Below, in pieces: positions 32,015-32,845 of a DNA stretch of 32,845 nt; the stretch's first letter is position 1; each line of letters opens with the position of its first letter. The notes under the pieces were generated by a model that saw only the letters and a list, made by a program, of their open reading frames with translations, was not told the origin of the DNA and made no database searches. The position numbers and the translations under genes are program-made. This DNA comes from Hyphomicrobiales bacterium (GTDB lineage: Bacteria; Pseudomonadota; Alphaproteobacteria; Rhizobiales; Devosiaceae), in NCBI GenBank assembly GCA_015490455.1, contig WFXU01000040.1, forward strand, positions 1 through 32,845. The letters are read 5' to 3'.

Positions 32015-32845
32015 TTAGCGTAAATTGCTGCAAAATTCCTCAATTCTCTCTATTGCCTTTTGTAAGTCTTTTTTTGCGGCTGCGTAAGAAATTCTAATGT
32101 GATTTTCTAACCCAAATGCGCTGCCCTGCACTATTGCCACTTTTGCCTCCTCAAGCAGGGAAAGCACAAAATCTTCATCATTTCTAATTATTCTACCCCC
32201 CTTAGTAATTTTTCCTAATAAATTCTCAATGGAGGGGAATAAATAAAATGCGCCCTCAGGTAGCAAACAGCTAATTCCCTTAATATTATTAAGTTTAGCC
32301 ACCATAAAATTACGCCTATCGGTAAATTCTTTAAGCCATTTTGTTAAAAAATCCTGTTCTCCGTTCAGCGCCTCAACAGCCGCCCATTGTGTGATTGAGC
32401 AAGTGGCGCTGGTTGATTGAGCTTGCAATTTTTCCATTTGTTTTATCAAGTTAGCCGGCGCGGCACAATAGCCAAGCCGCCAGCCGGTCATGGCGTGTGA
32501 TTTAGAAAGACCATTCATTGTTACTATTCTATCGGAAATTTCTGGTGCAACTTCGGCCATAGTGGCAAATTTAACCTTTCCATAAATGAGCTTTTCATAA
32601 ATATCATCACTAAATACCCAAATATTGGGATATTTCTTTAATATTTCAGCCAGAGCTTTTAGCTCCTCCTTTGTATAGACTGCGCCGCTAGGGTTAGAAG
32701 GAGAATTTATTATCAGCCACTTAGTTTTAGAGCTGATTGCGGCCTCTAATTTCTTTGGGGTCAGCTTAAAGCCGTCATTTATGTCTGTCTCAACAAAAAT
32801 CGGCTTTGCACCACAAAAGCGCACTATTTCCGGATAGGAAACCCA
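32015..32845 (-). CDS. Aspartate aminotransferase family protein, 5' part outside window
   Basis: The visible 277 residues are the C-terminal two thirds of a class I PLP aminotransferase of subgroup I-gamma, such as AspC of rhizobia. INSPSNPSGAVYTKEEL includes the Asn-Pro pair of the substrate-binding region. NGLSKSHAMTGWRLGYCAAP carries the PLP lysine in SKSHAM. The C-terminal IRISYAAAKKDLQKAIERI contains the substrate-carboxylate-binding Arg. It likely transfers amino groups between aspartate and 2-oxoglutarate. The reading frame is open to the last base, so the gene is cut only by the window edge. Confidence 0.93.
   Translation of the reverse strand, partial: WVSYPEIVRFCGAKPIFVETDINDGFKLTPKKLEAAISSKTKWLIINSPSNPSGAVYTKEELKALAEILKKYPNIWVFSDDIYEKLIYGKVKFATMAEVAPEISDRIVTMNGLSKSHAMTGWRLGYCAAPANLIKQMEKLQAQSTSATCSITQWAAVEALNGEQDFLTKWLKEFTDRRNFMVAKLNNIKGISCLLPEGAFYLFPSIENLLGKITKGGRIIRNDEDFVLSLLEEAKVAIVQGSAFGLENHIRISYAAAKKDLQKAIERIEEFCSNLR

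Overview
The window looks like a chromosomal segment of an A+T-rich alphaproteobacterium of the Hyphomicrobiales (Rhizobiales), probably from the Bartonella/Brucella side of that order. The pointers are an IalB-family invasion-associated protein, a CueR/HmrR-type regulator, the divergent sdhE-mfd / recG arrangement, and the run rpsF-rpsR-rplI-dnaB-alr-radA-cvpA-purF-SDR, which I recall as the usual order in that clade. The assignment is inferred from content and order only. Low G+C together with decayed insertion sequences would suit a host-associated lineage, but that is not proven here.

Layout. 1-482 holds the decayed end of an IS481-like element that stops 7 bp short of the 3' end of a tRNA-Ser gene. 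972-3062 carries two YeeE/YedE-type membrane proteins (probable sulfur-compound permease pair) and an overlapping UbiH-family flavin hydroxylase. 3097-3780 is the IalB-family secreted protein. 3893-9917 is the repair and assembly block: mfd and sdhE leftward, recG rightward. A copper-type MerR regulator follows with its own MerR-style promoter, then a roughly 0.5 kb gene-poor gap with a 17-bp tandem repeat. 11011-19556 is a long rightward housekeeping run (S6, S18, L9, DnaB, Alr, RadA, CvpA, PurF, SDR). 19567-24082 has a YfcG-type glutathione transferase (leftward), a TauE/SafE-family permease, tgt and pgi. 24235-24802 has tRNA-Lys and tRNA-Thr flanking a second IS481-like relic. 24945-26365 has NAD kinase and an Hpt-domain protein. 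26516-29068 is ilvB-ilvN, leftward, with an attenuator whose 17-residue leader peptide contains the run Ile-Leu-Val-Val-Ile. 29216-31786 is a leftward cassette of a YVTN beta-propeller, a c-type cytochrome and a ferric-reductase-like membrane protein, with a Fur-like palindrome at its promoter. The window ends inside an aspartate aminotransferase gene.

Most genes are ordinary core genes. The observations most worth a second look are: the ilvBN leader peptide and attenuator; the two IS481-like relics that end at nearly the same distance from tRNA 3' ends, one with its terminal motif amplified fivefold; a Tgt that has lost three of four zinc ligands; an acetolactate synthase with Glu in place of the metal-binding Asp of its ThDP motif; and the propeller/cytochrome/membrane-haem cassette, which is the best candidate for an uncharacterised system.
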